DNA of 64,000 bases from Saccharum officinarum (Eukaryota > Streptophyta > Magnoliopsida > Poales > Poaceae): positions 91,870,401 through 91,934,400 of the forward strand of contig CM036162.1 in NCBI GenBank assembly GCA_020631735.1, given 5' to 3'. Shown piece by piece: positions 46,257 to 59,397 of this stretch. The notes beneath the pieces were generated by a model, which was not told the origin of the DNA, made no database searches, and saw only the letters and a program-made list of their open reading frames with translations. Both the position numbers and the translations under genes were made by a program. Numbering within the stretch: the stretch's first letter is position 1; every line of letters begins with the position of its first letter.

Positions 46257-48568
46257 GTTAGGTAGTCGCCCCTAGGAGAGGTTCACAACATCAGCGTGGG
46301 ATCCTAGCTAAAGAGGTTGGATCAGGTCATGGTGGAGAACTACGACACGCGTGGTGATGAGGCCTTGCCCTTGCGCGAACCGCATTATGACAGGCGAGCT
46401 GATGGAACAAGCTGCACTCGCAAACCGAACATAAGTGGTTGAATGGTTGATGCAGGACATGCTCTGCGCTGTAGTGTTCTCGCCTATTTGAGCAAGTGCA
46501 TTGGTGTTGTCTCATAGACGATCTCATATAGTGATATGTAATTTAAAGACAATTTAATAAACAACATGTACAATGATTGTCTTTTAAGTTGTCTCATAGT
46601 AACTCATAATTCCTTAATCTGTACATAGAATAAAAGTAAAATTGTAAGTCACATGACAACAATAACTCATACAAAAGTATAATAGTTATCTCATAGTCCC
46701 AAACTTTAGCCCATAAGACGGTTGTTTCGCGAAACAACAACCTCTTTCTCTCTTCCATCCCTCTATCCTTCTCCAAATCATAACAAATCCTACATGATAC
46801 TGCTTGAGACGGAATATGCTGACGTTTATTAATGTACTTGGCCTCAGTAGCGCCTTAGCAAGATAACGGCCCAAGAAAATGACACGACGAGTGTATGGAC
46901 CCGATGCTTCATGCAGGCCTGCACCACGACAACATCATTGTGTGGCCCATGGTATTATGGTAATAGCCCAAAACAGCCCCAAACTATTTGATCAGAGTGG
47001 ATCAGTGTGCAGTAGAGAGGAGCCATTCACAGATTGCTGGCTTTCGGGAGATGGTTGATTCTCACCTATATTGGTGACCTCAATATCATGGCGGTGTATC
47101 CATGAAGCCAATTGGCTCAATTGTGCAACTAGGAAAAAATTGCAACCAATGCAACTCAACCAAATCATCGCGGACTCCATCCATTGTGTGGAAACTTACA
47201 AACCACGAAGAATATACCTCGTTATTATCGGCATTACCAGGCACAGTTCATGCACTCTATCACCTCCGACGTGGAGAAACTCATCTGACACGTCCGGGCG
47301 CACCCACCAAGATGCAAATTCTCACCTGACTGGAGCTCGCCGATCAAAATTGGCTTTGGACAGCAGACAAGCTCATCACCAGCTGTTGGCTTAACCAACG
47401 TGTCTGCCCACTCTAGACATTTTTGCACATTGTCGCTACTCGCTTCGGGAGTGGGGAAAAAATTCACGAGCGGCTGGCAACAGACATGCCGAGTTGGAAA
47501 CTGAATAAAACTCCATTGGAAACATTTTGTTTCATCCCCACATGTTGAAACTAAGTGAAACTACACTAGGAACAACAGATTTCATAATACCATGCAACAT
47601 TTAAATATTTACGCTTATAAAACTATAGAATTAAATTAAATTGTGGGATGTGGTTCTTGTTTTGTTTCATCACCCACACATCATTCTTTAAAAAGTACGA
47701 TAAAAGATTAAAAGCTAGCACTGGAAATAGCCTTAAAAATCCAACAAATCATGATGAAGCTTGTCTAAAAAAATGAATATAAACTTGTCCAGATAACAGT
47801 AAGTATTTGTAACTAGAGGAGTAACCGGAATGTGCTATCCAAAGCGGTAATCCGCACGGACGCTATGGGCGTGATTGGTTGGGTGTCCCCGCTCCCGTGT
47901 CTGGTTCTCTGCATGCACAAAATCTATTGTAAATACCTGTGTTTAATTAGATGGTTGCATGCTTCATTGCTTCTTCAAGCATTTACGAGCCTGGTGCTCC
48001 GGTCGTCAATGGTGGTGTCCGTGGACGTCACTTCGGGCATCGACACAAGCACACCTGCTTCCATCCGCGCCCAGCATGTCCTTGTGTTCTCCCCAATTAC
48101 TCTCCCATCCCATCTTGTTATTGGTCTGGCTACCATCCTACCCGGCCCCTTGACTTCTACTATTTGTTGTCAGGTGCTTGCCATCAACGGCCTGCACTAC
48201 CATCCTCTAGATCTCTTGAGTGCTTCGTCTTATCATATGCTGGGTTGCGGGGATCTTGATCTTCTCCTTTGGATCTCCTCGTTCTCCTCCTGACAGTCCT
48301 CCCTTTTGAGGCTTCCTTCCCCTAATTGGCGTCGGTGGACGTCAGTTGGAGCCCAGATGCGCTCATAGGCAATGCAACTCATAGTTGCCGTCTGTTGGCT
48401 CTAACTCAATGCCCTACAGCCTCCTGGCTATTGTCTGTCAGATCCCACTCAATATCTCACAGTTGCATGTGGTTTAGAGTTCTTCGAAGTCTGTCATTGA
48501 TGGCGGCACATGTTATGAAGTAGTTTTGCATTCGCCACGGTTAGTAGGTTGAGCTGGTAGCCGAATCA

Positions 48569-48570
<2 letters not shown>
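46257..48570. other. No gene seen
   Basis: Intergenic. Repeated GTCTCATAG/CTCATAGT words at 46500-46700 suggest an unclassified MITE. The longest open frames (for example 47832-48293) have no domain or splice support and read as ordinary six-frame noise. Confidence 0.4.
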
Positions 48571-48619
<49 letters not shown>

Positions 48620-48651
48620 GGTGGTTGTTGGTGTTGGTGTTGGTGTTGTTG
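48571..48651 (+). repeat. (TTG)n microsatellite
   Basis: About 49 bases of perfect TTG units (48571-48619), followed by an imperfect GTGGTT/GGTGTT stretch to about 48651. Plant RTE-type LINEs end in TTG repeats, so the DNA just upstream could be such a 3' end; this is inference only. Confidence 0.9.
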
Positions 48652-49940
48652 TCATCTCTCCCCCACTCTCTCTTTGTACCCTGTTGGACCCTTCAAGAGT
48701 CATCCATGTACTAGGTGCTTTGCAACCTCTATCACCGGCTTGTCGGAATCTGTGAAAAATATATATTTAAGCCTGCCCAAACTCATGCAAAAGGACTAAA
48801 GGAGCCTCTAGGCTTGGCTCTAGAGGAAAAGGATTCAATCCGTTCCTGCCTGTTCCTGCCGAGCCACGCTACGCAGACGCCATGGTCCATGTGACCATTC
48901 CCATCAACTCCTTATGCTCTGCTTCCTTCATTCACAGTTCTTGCTTAGCAGGTGATAATGTTACCACATGAGCATACTATCTATTTTGTGCAGTCGTCCA
49001 ATCAATCTCTAAAGAACGTGGCCAGCTTGTGACACCCACCAAACAAAACGTTGCTTTCACATATTGCATTCGTACAGCCTGGGTGTGCTCACGACTCCAC
49101 TAAATAGCGAACGCTCACCCGATTCAAATCAGACAAACGATCAGACAGCCCCCGTAACTTCCTATTTTTGGCAAAAAAAAATCCACAACTTTTCTTTTTT
49201 TTAGAAAGTTATAAAGTTATGACATATAACTTACGGAACAAACTTTAACGTATAACTTATATATATAACTTATACGCATAACTTTAATGTATTATATTTT
49301 GCAAAATAAACTTATCAGCATAATTTCTTATAAAGGTACAAAATTATACACAAAACTTTTATATATCACATTTTGCTGATGGAATTGGGGTGTGCTCAGC
49401 CTGTCCGATCCACCCAACTAGGTCAGACCCTATGCACTAAACCAATCACGCCCTATCCAATGCCATATTTTTACACATGCTAGATGGTAGGACGCATTGT
49501 GAAGAACCTGAAGGCCCACTTATTGGAGCCCATCCGACTGGCAAGACACAGAGTGACAATGAGCCCAGGCATAGCCCAGACGTCCTAATGCACATATGTT
49601 TGGGCCATAGTGGGCTTGATCCCTAGGCAGTAGAAGCAACTGCGTTGGGCGTTGCCAGGATGATATTTGGGCGTGGCTAGCGCCCGGACATATGGATGGA
49701 CGCACGTCTGGACACCCGCATAGCCCGCCCCCGTCAGCTTTCGTCTTGACCCCGCCCGCCTTCGCCCCGCTCCACACGCGCACTTCGCCCCGTCTCTGTG
49801 CCCGCCGGTCGTCCTTGACCCCCTCATCTCTCTCTTCGCGCGGAGCTGGGATGAGCAGCTGAGGACGAGCACGCCCCCAGCGTGCCCTGACATCAGCACC
49901 ACCGTCCCTCGGCCCCCCCGACGAGCCTCATGCCCAGTCC
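48652..49940. other. No gene seen
   Basis: Intergenic. An AT-rich part (about 49170-49380) has AACTTATA/ATAACTT words; a C-rich part (49720-49940) gives open frames without recognisable domains. Confidence 0.4.
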
Positions 49941-51235
49941 GCTCGCCCCCGGCTAGGGTTGGACAAAAAGCTCGTTAAGCTGGCTCGGTGGCTCGGTACA
50001 AAAGTGCTCCGATTGGACTCATTTATCTTTTAAAATAAAAATGACTTGATTTAGAACGACTTTCAACTTCGGCTCGGCTCGTTAGGCTCGTCGTGAATTT
50101 GGGTCTTAAACAATGCAGGAAATAATGATGAATAAGATTATACCAATTTCTAAAAAAGCTCGAAAAAAACTACGGTTGACTCGATATCCAGCCCTCCCCG
50201 GCATACAACATAAAACACTTGCAATATGAAAACATTTGAATGCAACGTACGTCTGAAAATAGATGAAACATTTGGAACACACACTTGCAACATGTGTGTG
50301 GAACACACGAAACATCCAGATTTGCAATTTGCATCATGAAACCACTTGTCGCAACATAAGACTGAGACAACTTAAAAAAATTAGAACATACTGGTGCAAC
50401 ATATGTGTGAAACATATGCAACATTCAGATAAAAAAGATTGCAACAGACTTCTGGAAACAGATGAAACATTTTGAACAAATGCTTGCAACTGGAACACTT
50501 GCAACATATGCAACATCTCCCGATCTACTTTTGCAACATCAAGATGAAATACTTTTGCAACATCCTCCAAACGTCTAAAACACTTGAAACATACATACGG
50601 AACATAGAGGAGGGAAGGCCGGGCCAGTCGATTTCGGCCGTCGGGGTAGGAGCCGGCGGCGAGCCGCGGCGTGCGAGCACCGCCAGCACCGGCCACACTC
50701 GTGGGTGCCCTTGGCTCGGCCAGGGAAGACCTGAGGCGCCACGGCACCTCTGACCCAGTGACCATGGCGGGATCAGCGGCGCGCCCAACGGTGATGGGCG
50801 ACGGACCAACGGCGAGGAAGCGAGCGACGCAGGTGACTGCCACGCAAGTGATCAGTGCAGGGAGCGAGGGCGCGTGGCGCGGTCGGCGATGGGGCGAAGG
50901 GCATGGTGTGGCAGCCCAACGAGTGCGCATTGGGGAAGGGAGCGAACGGATGAGTAGCCACGCCGAGCGACGCAGGTGAGCAGCGCAGGGAGCGAGGGCG
51001 CGCGGCGTGGCCGGCGACGGGGGAAGGAAACGGCGCGGCAGCCCGACGAGAGCGCGCTGGAGAAGGGGGCGGATGGATGAGCAGCCACGTTGCTTTGAGG
51101 CCGGGCGGATAGACACGAAGGAGTGGGGTGTGAGCTTGGGAGGGACAGACGGATAAGCATAAGGGAATGGAGATTTGTTTTTTTGTTCGAGGCCTGCTCC
51201 TGGGGAGCCATGTCTGGACGCGGAGTCATGGACGG
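49941..51235. repeat. Unclassified grass repeat, GCAACAT-rich, upstream of PIN5
   Basis: A GGCTCGG-rich stretch (about 49975-50100) is followed by many GCAACAT/GAAACAT words at about 20-30 base intervals (50200-50620), then GC-rich DNA with two direct repeats of about 143 bp (starting at 50821 and 50964). Similar GCAACAT-type sequence is common in grass DNA transposons. I cannot name the superfamily, and no terminal repeats were found. Confidence 0.45.
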
Positions 51236-51378
51236 ACGCCTTGCAGGAAGTATTTCCGATGATATTTTGCTTCACTTTGGACTTAATCGCTTTCATCCCT
51301 CCTTTTTATTCTTGTCAATCCATGCTTGTAATGTAACCATTCCATTTCCTCCATGTCACCACCTCTCTCCCTCTCCTG

Positions 51379-51386
51379 TATATAAA
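51379..51386 (+). promoter_or_regulatory. TATA box of PIN5
   Basis: TATATAAA after a CT-rich stretch, 138 bases upstream of the ATG; it would give a leader of roughly 100 bases. Confidence 0.6.
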
Positions 51387-51516
51387 CACAAGCGAACGGC
51401 GGCACCTGACGCCCACAAACAGACTGCTGCTCACTTGTGTAAGCTGCCTGTGAGACCTAGATACTCCAGCCCCGTACCGGTGCGGGCGGGGAGCCCGGGT
51501 AGGTGGAGTCGTGGAG

Positions 51517-53288
51517 ATGATGATAGGGTGGGGCGACGTGTACAAGGTGGTGGCGGCCATGGCGCCGCTCTACTTCGCGCTGGGGCTCGGTTACGGCTCG
51601 GTGCGGTGGTGGAAGCTGTTCACGCCGGACCAGTGCGACGCCATAAACCGCCTCGTGACCTACTTCGCCGTGCCCTTCTTCGCCTTCGACTTCGCCGCGC
51701 GCATCGACCCCTTCGCGCTCAGCTACCGGGTCTTGGCCGCTGACGCGCTGTCCAAGCTCGCCGTCGCGCTCGCTCTCGGTGCCTGGGCCACCGCAGCCGC
51801 AGCAGCAGCCGCCCGCCGTGGCGGCGGCGGCGGCAAGGGCAAGGACAGGGCCTTGTCGTGGTGCATCACGGGGTTCTCGCTTGCCACGCTCAACAACACG
51901 CTCGTCGTGGGCGTGCCGCTTCTGGACGCCATGTACGGCAAGTGGGCGCGCGATCTCATCGTGCAGCTCTCCGTGGTGCAGTTCATCGTCTACTTCCCGG
52001 CTTTGCTGCTCGCGTTCGAGGCCAGGCGCGCCGCCGGGGGCGCCGGCAAGCTGGCCGTTGCGGAGGAAGCTGCAGGTGACGTTGACGAAAGCGGCGGCGG
52101 CGTGGGTGGCGAGACGGCGGTTCAGTCGTCGTTCTGGCCGCTGGTCAGAGCGGTCTGGACGAAGGTGGCGAGGAATCCGAACATCTACGCAGGCATTCTT
52201 GGCGTCTCGTGGGCTTGCGTCACCAACAGGTTCGCGTCATTTACGCAGGCACACCTTTCCATATGCACCATTTGCGTTTTGATGTAAACGTGCATGAGAT
52301 TGCTCACTGCTCTAAAAGAACTTCCTGCCATTTCCATTGAAATCTAGGCTCCCCGAGTTCATTTGGTGGATGTCGAAGACACAATTTTTTTAATTTATTG
52401 GAACAAAATCGACTTAAAATTTGTATATCTCTAGAGATCTATTGGACGACTACTTTTACTTTCTTGTGCAACTCGCGAAGATCTCATATCGCAACTTGTA
52501 GCACTTGAGACATAAACTTTGCATTCGTCAAACATTTTTTTCCATGTATGAGCGCACTTATTGGGCACCCAATTCAGAGTTTCCACAACGCTGCACTTGA
52601 GCAGCAACAAACGTTTTGGTTTCGTCTGTGTTATTGATCGGTGCGCGATCGACGCAGCAGGTGGCACATCGAGACGCCGAGCATCATCCAGGGCTCCGTG
52701 CTCGTCATGTCCAAGACCGGCGTTGGACTCGCCATGTTTAGCATGGGTACGGAACTAATAGCGACCGCGTCATATATAAGAACAGCACAACAACACTGGG
52801 TCTATATATTGAATTGGTGGTCCGATCCTGTGGTGGCAGGGCTGTTCATGGCGCTGCAAGAGAAGATCATCGTCTGCGGCGCCGGGCCGACAGTGCTCGG
52901 CATGGCGCTGCGGTTCGTGGCCGGACCGGCTGCCACCGCCGCCGGGGCCGTGGCTCTCGGCCTCCACGGCGACGTCCTGCGCCTCGCCGTCATGCAGGCC
53001 GCGCTTCCCCAGTCCATCACCACGTTCGTGTTCGCCAGGGAGTACGGCCTGCACGCGGACGTGCTGAGCACAGCGTGAGTAGTTTCTTTGTTTGTTTATT
53101 TATTATTATTATTACGCATGGCTTGGTGACTTGGCTGAAAATAAAGCAGTACTCCGTGTATTTTTGCCTTATCAGAAACTGAGACAGCACTCCCGTGCTC
53201 AAAATCTTGCAGGGTCATCTTCGGGACGCTGGCGTCATTGCCCGTGCTCATCGTCTACTACATTGTTCTAGGATTGATACGGTGTTAA
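51517..53288 (+). CDS. PIN5: PIN5-type auxin efflux carrier family protein
   Basis: Exons 51517-52229, 52661-52746, 52840-53074 and 53213-53288 join in frame (phases 2, 1, 0) to 369 residues plus TAA. The N-terminal half is hydrophobic (about residues 8-170), with the PIN signatures VPLYF/APLYF, GYGSVRWW and NTLVVGVPLLDAMYG. A loop of only about 35 residues (about 170-205) follows, then RNPNIYAGILGVSWACV, HIETPSIIQGSVLVMSKTGVGLAMFSMG and a C-terminal bundle ending VLIVYYIVLGLIR. Long PINs have a hydrophilic loop of several hundred residues; its absence marks the short class (PIN5/PIN8), which sits in the endoplasmic reticulum and moves auxin between cytosol and ER lumen. A second ATG at 51520 is equally possible as start. 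Introns are short with canonical GT-AG ends. The best-preserved gene of the window. Confidence 0.9.
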
Positions 53289-56159
53289 TTAGTCCTGAAG
53301 CAGCGTTACCTTTTTTCAGTGATATGTACCCCTTGTCGTCAGCAAGCAATTAGATTAGCTGCTTATCAAGCTTGTGTGTGTATGCTCTTCTGTAACCAAT
53401 AATTAATGACCACCCTGCCTAAGATTCCATGAGGGCAGCACTGGTGATTTCTGAGCACTTGAGGAAAAAAAATCTGTTTCTGAATAGTTTTAGTACATAG
53501 TTCTACTAATCAGTCAGGTGAGAGTGGAAGAAGAAGTGAAGAACCACATGCCTCATTTCTCTACCTGAATCCTGTCTGATAGACAGGTAGCATCTGAAGA
53601 CTTTGGCATCTGACCAAAAGGCTCGCCCTAGAGGATCGAAACTAGGTGCGAAAATTCTGCCGACGAATGAGCGGTTCTCAGCACTACAGAAGTACAGAGG
53701 CAGGCTCCATCATCGATGGATCAGGCCGGGCCCGAACAGGAACAGCCGATGTTTAGCAGCACGCATCTACACTATAGCTAACGATCGAGTGACCACGACA
53801 GCACACATCCCGTCCCCATTTCCTCCATGAAGAAACCAGAAAGAAACAAAACACGCAGGGGCATATCCCTTCAGCCCAAGTGTACGTTCATGGAGGATGA
53901 AGGATCGGAGCTCCAACAATGGGTGCCATGGCACGGTATTCCGAGCAAAGCATCCACCCACCATGTTCGCGGTGGGACGGGGAGTGGACGTAACGCGCCA
54001 TTATGGTGCTGCGTGTGGGTGTCATCAATAATCCCGCGGCGAGCAAATTGATCTGAAAGCTCAAGGCCATGTTGAACCGTGCTTGTCCGGCAACCAATCT
54101 CTGTCGTAGCCCTCTCATCCAGTTCCTGAATATATTCCCGTTCAAGACGGAGTGGATGGCCAAATTCTATGTCCATGGAAACGGAACCGGAGGACATGAA
54201 TCTGATCGGCTAGATGTAATGTAATATGATCTTCTTCGGATTTTATGTCCGCGCACATGCATATAGCTATGGTTGTTAACGTTATAGTTGCAGTCATCGT
54301 CGTCGTATTCTTGACAAAACGGCACGTTCAGAATAAAAAGAGGGTGTCGAGAATGGAGTATAATATGTCAATGCTCATCTTAAATCTGACAGCTCCAGTC
54401 TAGCCCTATTACGTGATAGAATCAGCCAAACAGGTAGCATCTGAAGATGCTTACCACACAGAAAACTGAAAACACAGAGCAACCGTAACGGAATCCTAAT
54501 GGACTGGTGGCACCTGAAAATGCACATTTCCAGCACTTGAAAGTTGAAACGTTCATCGCTCATCCTAGAGTCTAGAGTAGAGACAGGCCCTGACATCGTG
54601 GCCTGCTCTTTTTTCTTTTGAAGCCGTTAACACTTAATTAGGTCACCAAACAGATAAAGAGTCAGACCGCTCGATGTAGGGTCTAGTTGATTTTTAGGTC
54701 GGCCCGCACTTAGATATGTCCGTACACGAATCTAGTGCATCTAGCAATAAGCGCGATACGTAAGACACGACGACTCTTGAAACCGGAAACCCACACACCC
54801 TGGAGGGCCTCGTTGAGGGCGTGAGGCGGCTATGGGCAGGGCTTCGTCGTCATCGATCCACTAGCCATGCAGCAGCGACGAAGTAGATGAAAAAGGAGGG
54901 TAAAAGAGTTGTACATTGATTTTGCCGATTATGTGTGTTGGACACCTCAATCGGTCGTGCCCCTTTCATTTATAAGGAGGGGTGTCTTATCACATAAAGG
55001 TTCAAAACCCTTATAAAACGCGTCAAAACACGATTTAGATTCGATCTAGGCCTATCAAAATCGACATGGCTGGTGCAGAACCGGTCTGGCCGTTTCTGTG
55101 GATCTATGGCATAAAACCTTCCAAAAATCATAGTTAACTAGGTAGCATGTCCGTGCGTTGCTACTGGATAGCTAACAATTTATACTAAAAACACACGAAT
55201 AGCACGATAAGATAATAATATAATGTAAAAATTAAATACCAACATTAAAGTGATATTTAATCAAAAAACAAAGTTTGTGAAGTCAACATAGTCATGGAGA
55301 GCACGCGTCGCAGGCTCACACAACTCTACTTTATAGACATTTTCGTGATGCGGCTAAGATAATGTTTTATATCGGCTGGAAGAAATCTCTGATATCCATT
55401 TCTTTCGTGCGTTAATAAATTCATGAATAAGTTCTGCCGCATCTCCATACCGTCCTGTACACAGGTTCGAATATATATGTAAATTATTTGCCTGTCACAT
55501 GAGTAATAATGTGTGTCTTAAAAAATCTCCCACAAAACCTTAAAACTTGTAAGTATGTTATACTCACCGTAATAATATGTGTGACTTTAGGTCTATTCCA
55601 CGCAGACTGTTGAATAAGGTATCCACTTGAGTATCTATGACAAGATTCACCATCAGCAATATATTGAAATAGTTAAATCATAGATATTATTATTGCAAGT
55701 GACGGTGACTCTGAGCTAGTTATCCATCTATGTCATCTGCAATGTTTTTTTCACGGATGAATTTCCATTTGAAGATATCCTCGTTCCATTCAGGAATATG
55801 TACATTCACTGCGGTCGTGTACTGCAAATTAAATCCAAAAGTGCATCTGCATACATCAGCGCTGGTGTGTCTTTACACCACTCTTCAACAGTCTAGAGTC
55901 AATCAACACTGGTCAAAGAGGATGAAGTTACTTATGTTTTTTTTTTTTGCTATTGATATTCGAGAAGATTTTACTTATGTTTTTTGCTGAGATTTGAGAA
56001 GATGAAATGAGAAGAATACACCAGCTATATGGCTCATCCGTGCTTAATGAGCTCTATTGACTTGCATGATCTATGCACAAATTGGGAGCAAGTCCTACAG
56101 CCTGGCATAAAATGTTGTTAACGCATTAGCCAGGAAAAAAAAATCTGGATTGCATGATA
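53289..56159. other. Intergenic; no gene seen
   Basis: Contains the PIN5 3' region and AT-rich DNA. CCGTGCGTTGCTAC near 55150 resembles the end of a common grass DNA transposon, but no partner end was found. Confidence 0.4.
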
Positions 56160-56277
56160 TGGGGTGTTTGGTTTAAGAAATGGATTTATCCCATACCTTC
56201 TCATTCTCACATTCCACTCATTTTTTCTCTGTTTGGAGAATGGAATGAATTCAATCTCTTAGAGCATCTCCAAGAGA

Positions 56278-57819
56278 TGATCTAAATTGTTTTGTAAAGC
56301 TAAATTTAGCTATTATTAGGAAAAAAAAGGTCTCCAACAGCCTCTCCAACTGACTCTCCAAGTCTGATCGCTCTTCATCCTCTCCCCTCCGCTCTCTATT
56401 CCTGGACAGCCCACATCGCTCGCCATCCGGCTGTTGCGCGCGCTCGGCGTTTCCCTTCCGCGCCTTCCCGTGCAGTTTCCCGCGAACAAGGTGCGACCCT
56501 AGCTGCTTCCGCCCAACTCCCTCACCAATCTGCTGCTCGTCGCCCCCCTGCAAGCACCCCCCATGTCCCTGCCGCCACGTCGTCCTGTTCCGGCGGCTGC
56601 GCGCGGGGGTATGGTGCCCGGTCTTCTCCGATGCCCCACTTGACTGGTAGTTCCATGGGTCAAGGAAGCCAGGATTCCGGTGGTTGCGAGGAGCTTGTGA
56701 ATTTGGATTGGATGGAAAACGGAGGGGCCGGACTGCTGCGCCGACGGGTGGTGCCTCCCACCGTCTTCGGTGCCTAGATGCAGCGGTTCTCTTTCCCAGC
56801 TGGTGGGCAGCCATCGCAGTTCCCCTTCCCAGGTGCATACCAGGTCGACGGCGAGGAAGATTTTTCTGGTGTGGCCTTGTTAATTTTATTTTCGTTTCTC
56901 AGTTTGTTCATAGCAGTGTGTTGCTCTGAGCAAAATTGATTTAATTCAGAAAAAGAAAATCTAGAAATAAATTGTCATGATTGTTGTCCATATCTTGCTC
57001 CTGTGTTGTACGGATGAATTTTGGTATATTCTGTAGTCGAGGACTGAATTATGAATGTCCTCTTATTTGGGAATAATTGCACTCAGAAGTGATGGCTGTT
57101 GAGTTTATGTAGTAATTTCAGAAGGTGATCTGTCATCAGTACTATTTGTGAGACTGAACTGATACATTTTCTTTAGTTTTAGAGTGACATTTAGATTGGA
57201 AATTAATATTATTGTTTGTTTTGCAGCATCGATGCAAGGCCATGGGCAAGGTTAGTTTTTTCAATATTATTCTTGCTGCTTTGCAGCTGTTGCACTTCCA
57301 GGAGCAATGCATTGCTCTCTACCTATGGTATTTCCTTCACAGTGCATGCATAATTTTAATTTTAAAAAACCAAACGATTAGCCTTTGCTTCAAAGACACA
57401 TGTAGTTTTCAGCAGTTCATGCTATTGAATTTATTTCCTGCACTTTGTAGGACAGGCTGAGGTCACTTGAGGCATGGGTATGCATCAGTCAAGTCTGATT
57501 GTCACAACAGTTCTTTTTCATACATGTTCTGTAATTTTTGTGTCCTGCTCTGTAGGAGATGCTTCAGGTCAATTGAGACTAGGGATATGCATCAGTCAAC
57601 TAGTGTGTCAGTTGTTGTGACATCATGCAGTCTGTAAGCGTGCTAGTTTTCTGTGAATTCCTACTTCTTGTCTGATTGTCACTGCATTTCATGAAGTCTT
57701 ACTTGTCTTATTGTTGCTGCAAGTTCTGAAATTATATTGTTTGTTAGACATATTACCAAACAATGAGCAGTAATAATTTATGAATTCAATATTCTTTCTT
57801 ATTTGCTTTCACAGGTGCT
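56278..57819 (+). other. 5' region of Harbinger ORF1 with probable non-coding exon(s)
   Basis: A GC-rich stretch (56340-56880) contains an open frame from ATG 56657 rich in Gly/Pro (FSFPAGGQPSQFPFPG) with an in-frame TAG. AT-rich intron-like DNA with several splice-like sites follows (for example TTTTGCAG at about 57227). It may be the first exon(s) of ORF1, but I cannot fix the structure. Confidence 0.4.
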
Positions 57820-57960
57820 ATGGATTCAGGGGGATATTTCACCGACCTGATGACAAACGACTTTGTTGCTGGTCAGTCTGAAAATGCACCTCCTGCTCAG
57901 GAAGTAGTAGCACAAGATGAGGTTCAAGCAACAGGGAAAGGAAATCCGAAAAGAACAAAG
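57820..57960 (+). pseudogene. Harbinger ORF1 N-terminal exon, first copy
   Basis: From ATG 57820, after a 3' splice site (TTTCACAG), 47 codons read MDSGGYFTDLMTND... to ...GNPKRTK, where the MITE begins. The equivalent in the second copy (59398) has one G fewer in GGGGG and loses frame at once; this copy is the better reading. Confidence 0.55.
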
Positions 57961-58172
57961 GCCTCGTTCACTTCCCCCTCCCAACCCAAAATATTTCCTC
58001 TTACACACATCACATCAAATCTTTCGACGCATGCATGGAGTATTAAACGTAGGTAAAAAAAGATACCTAATTGCATAGTTTGTCTGTAAATTCGGACGAA
58101 TCTTTTGAGCCTAGTTAGTCCATAATTGGACAAATTTTGCCAAATAACAACGAAAGATGCTACAGTAACTTT
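57960..58172. mobile_element. GGCCTCGTTCAC-type MITE inside ORF1, first copy
   Basis: A grass MITE with the words CATGCATGGAGTATTAA, GACGAATCTTTTGAGCCTA and GTTAGTCCATAATTGGAC. It runs into the N gap. Confidence 0.6.
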
Positions 58173-58272
58173 NNNNNNNNNNNNNNNNNNNNNNNNNNNN
58201 NNNNNNNNNNNNNNNNNNNNNNNNNNNNNNNNNNNNNNNNNNNNNNNNNNNNNNNNNNNNNNNNNNNNNNNN
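58173..58272. other. Assembly gap (100 N)
   Basis: Exactly 100 N. The sequence after it (from 58273) restarts at a point equal to 56696, so 1.45 kb is represented on both sides. Confidence 0.98.
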
Positions 58273-59397
58273 GTGAATTTGGATTGGATGGAAAAACGGA
58301 AAACGGGGCCGGACTGCTGCGCCGACGGGTGTGCCTCCCACCGTCTTCGGTGCCTAGATGCAGCGGTTCTCTTTCCCAGCTGGTGGGCACCATCGCAGTT
58401 CCCCTTCCCAGGTGCATACCAGGTCGACGGCGCAGGAAGATTTTTCTGGTGTGGCCTTGTTAATTTTATTTTCGTTTCTCAGTTGTTCATAGCAGTGTGT
58501 TGCTCTGAGCAAAATTGATTTAATTCAGAAAAGAAAATCTAGAAATAAATTGTCATGATTGTTGTCCATATCTTGCTCCTGTGTTGTACGGATGAATTTT
58601 GGTATATTCTGTAGTCGAGGACTGAATTATGAATGTCCTCTCTTATTTGGGAATAATTGCACTCAGAAGTGATGGCTGTTGAGTTTATGTAGTAATTTCA
58701 GAAGGTGATCTGTCATCGGTACTATTTGTTTGAGACTGAACTGATACATTTTCTTTAGTTTTAGAGTGACATTTAGATTGGAAATTAATATTATTGTTTG
58801 TTTTGCAGCATCGATGCAAGCCATGGGCAAGGTTAGTTTTTTTCAATATTATTCTTGCTGCTTTGCAGCTGTTGCACTTCCAGAGAGCAATGCATTGCTC
58901 TCTACCTATGGTATTTCCTTCACAGTGCATGCATAATTTTAATTTTAAAAACCAAACGATTAGCCTTTGCTTCAAAGACACATGTAGTTTTCAGCAGTTC
59001 ATGCTATTGAATTTATTTCCTGCACTTCGTAGGACAGGCTGAGTCACTTGAGGCATGGGTATGCATCAGTCAAGTCTGATTGTCACAACAGTTCTTTTTC
59101 ATACATGTTCTGTAATTTTTGTCCTGCTCTGTAGGAGATGCTTCAGGTCAATTGAGACTAGGGATATGCATCAGTCAACTAGTGTGTCAGTTGTTGTGAC
59201 ATCATGCAGTCTTGTAGCGTGCTAGTTTCTGTGAATTCCTACTTCTTGTCTGATTGTCACTGCATTTCATGAAGTCTTACTTGTCTTATTGTTGCTGCAA
59301 GTTCTGAAATTATATTGTTTGTTAGACATATTACCAAACAATGAGCAGTAATAATTTATGAATTCAATATTCTTTCTTATTTGCTTTCACAGGTGCT
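58273..59397 (+). repeat. Duplicate of 56696-57819 across the gap
   Basis: Near-identical to 56696-57819, differing mostly by one- or two-base indels in short runs (for example CTCTCTT against CTCTT, and GGCC against GCC). It is an unmerged contig overlap rather than a second exon set. Confidence 0.8.

Noticed and set aside
47832..48293. Open frame of 153 codons
   Set aside because: No domain, no promoter or splice pattern, and two other frames are open over the same stretch.
50334..51296. Minus-strand frame of 320 codons upstream of PIN5
   Set aside because: It runs through the GCAACAT repeat and the GC-rich direct repeats; residues reflect the repeats, and overlapping frames are open as well.
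53871..54197. Minus-strand frames of about 100 codons downstream of PIN5
   Set aside because: No recognisable domain and competing open frames on both strands.
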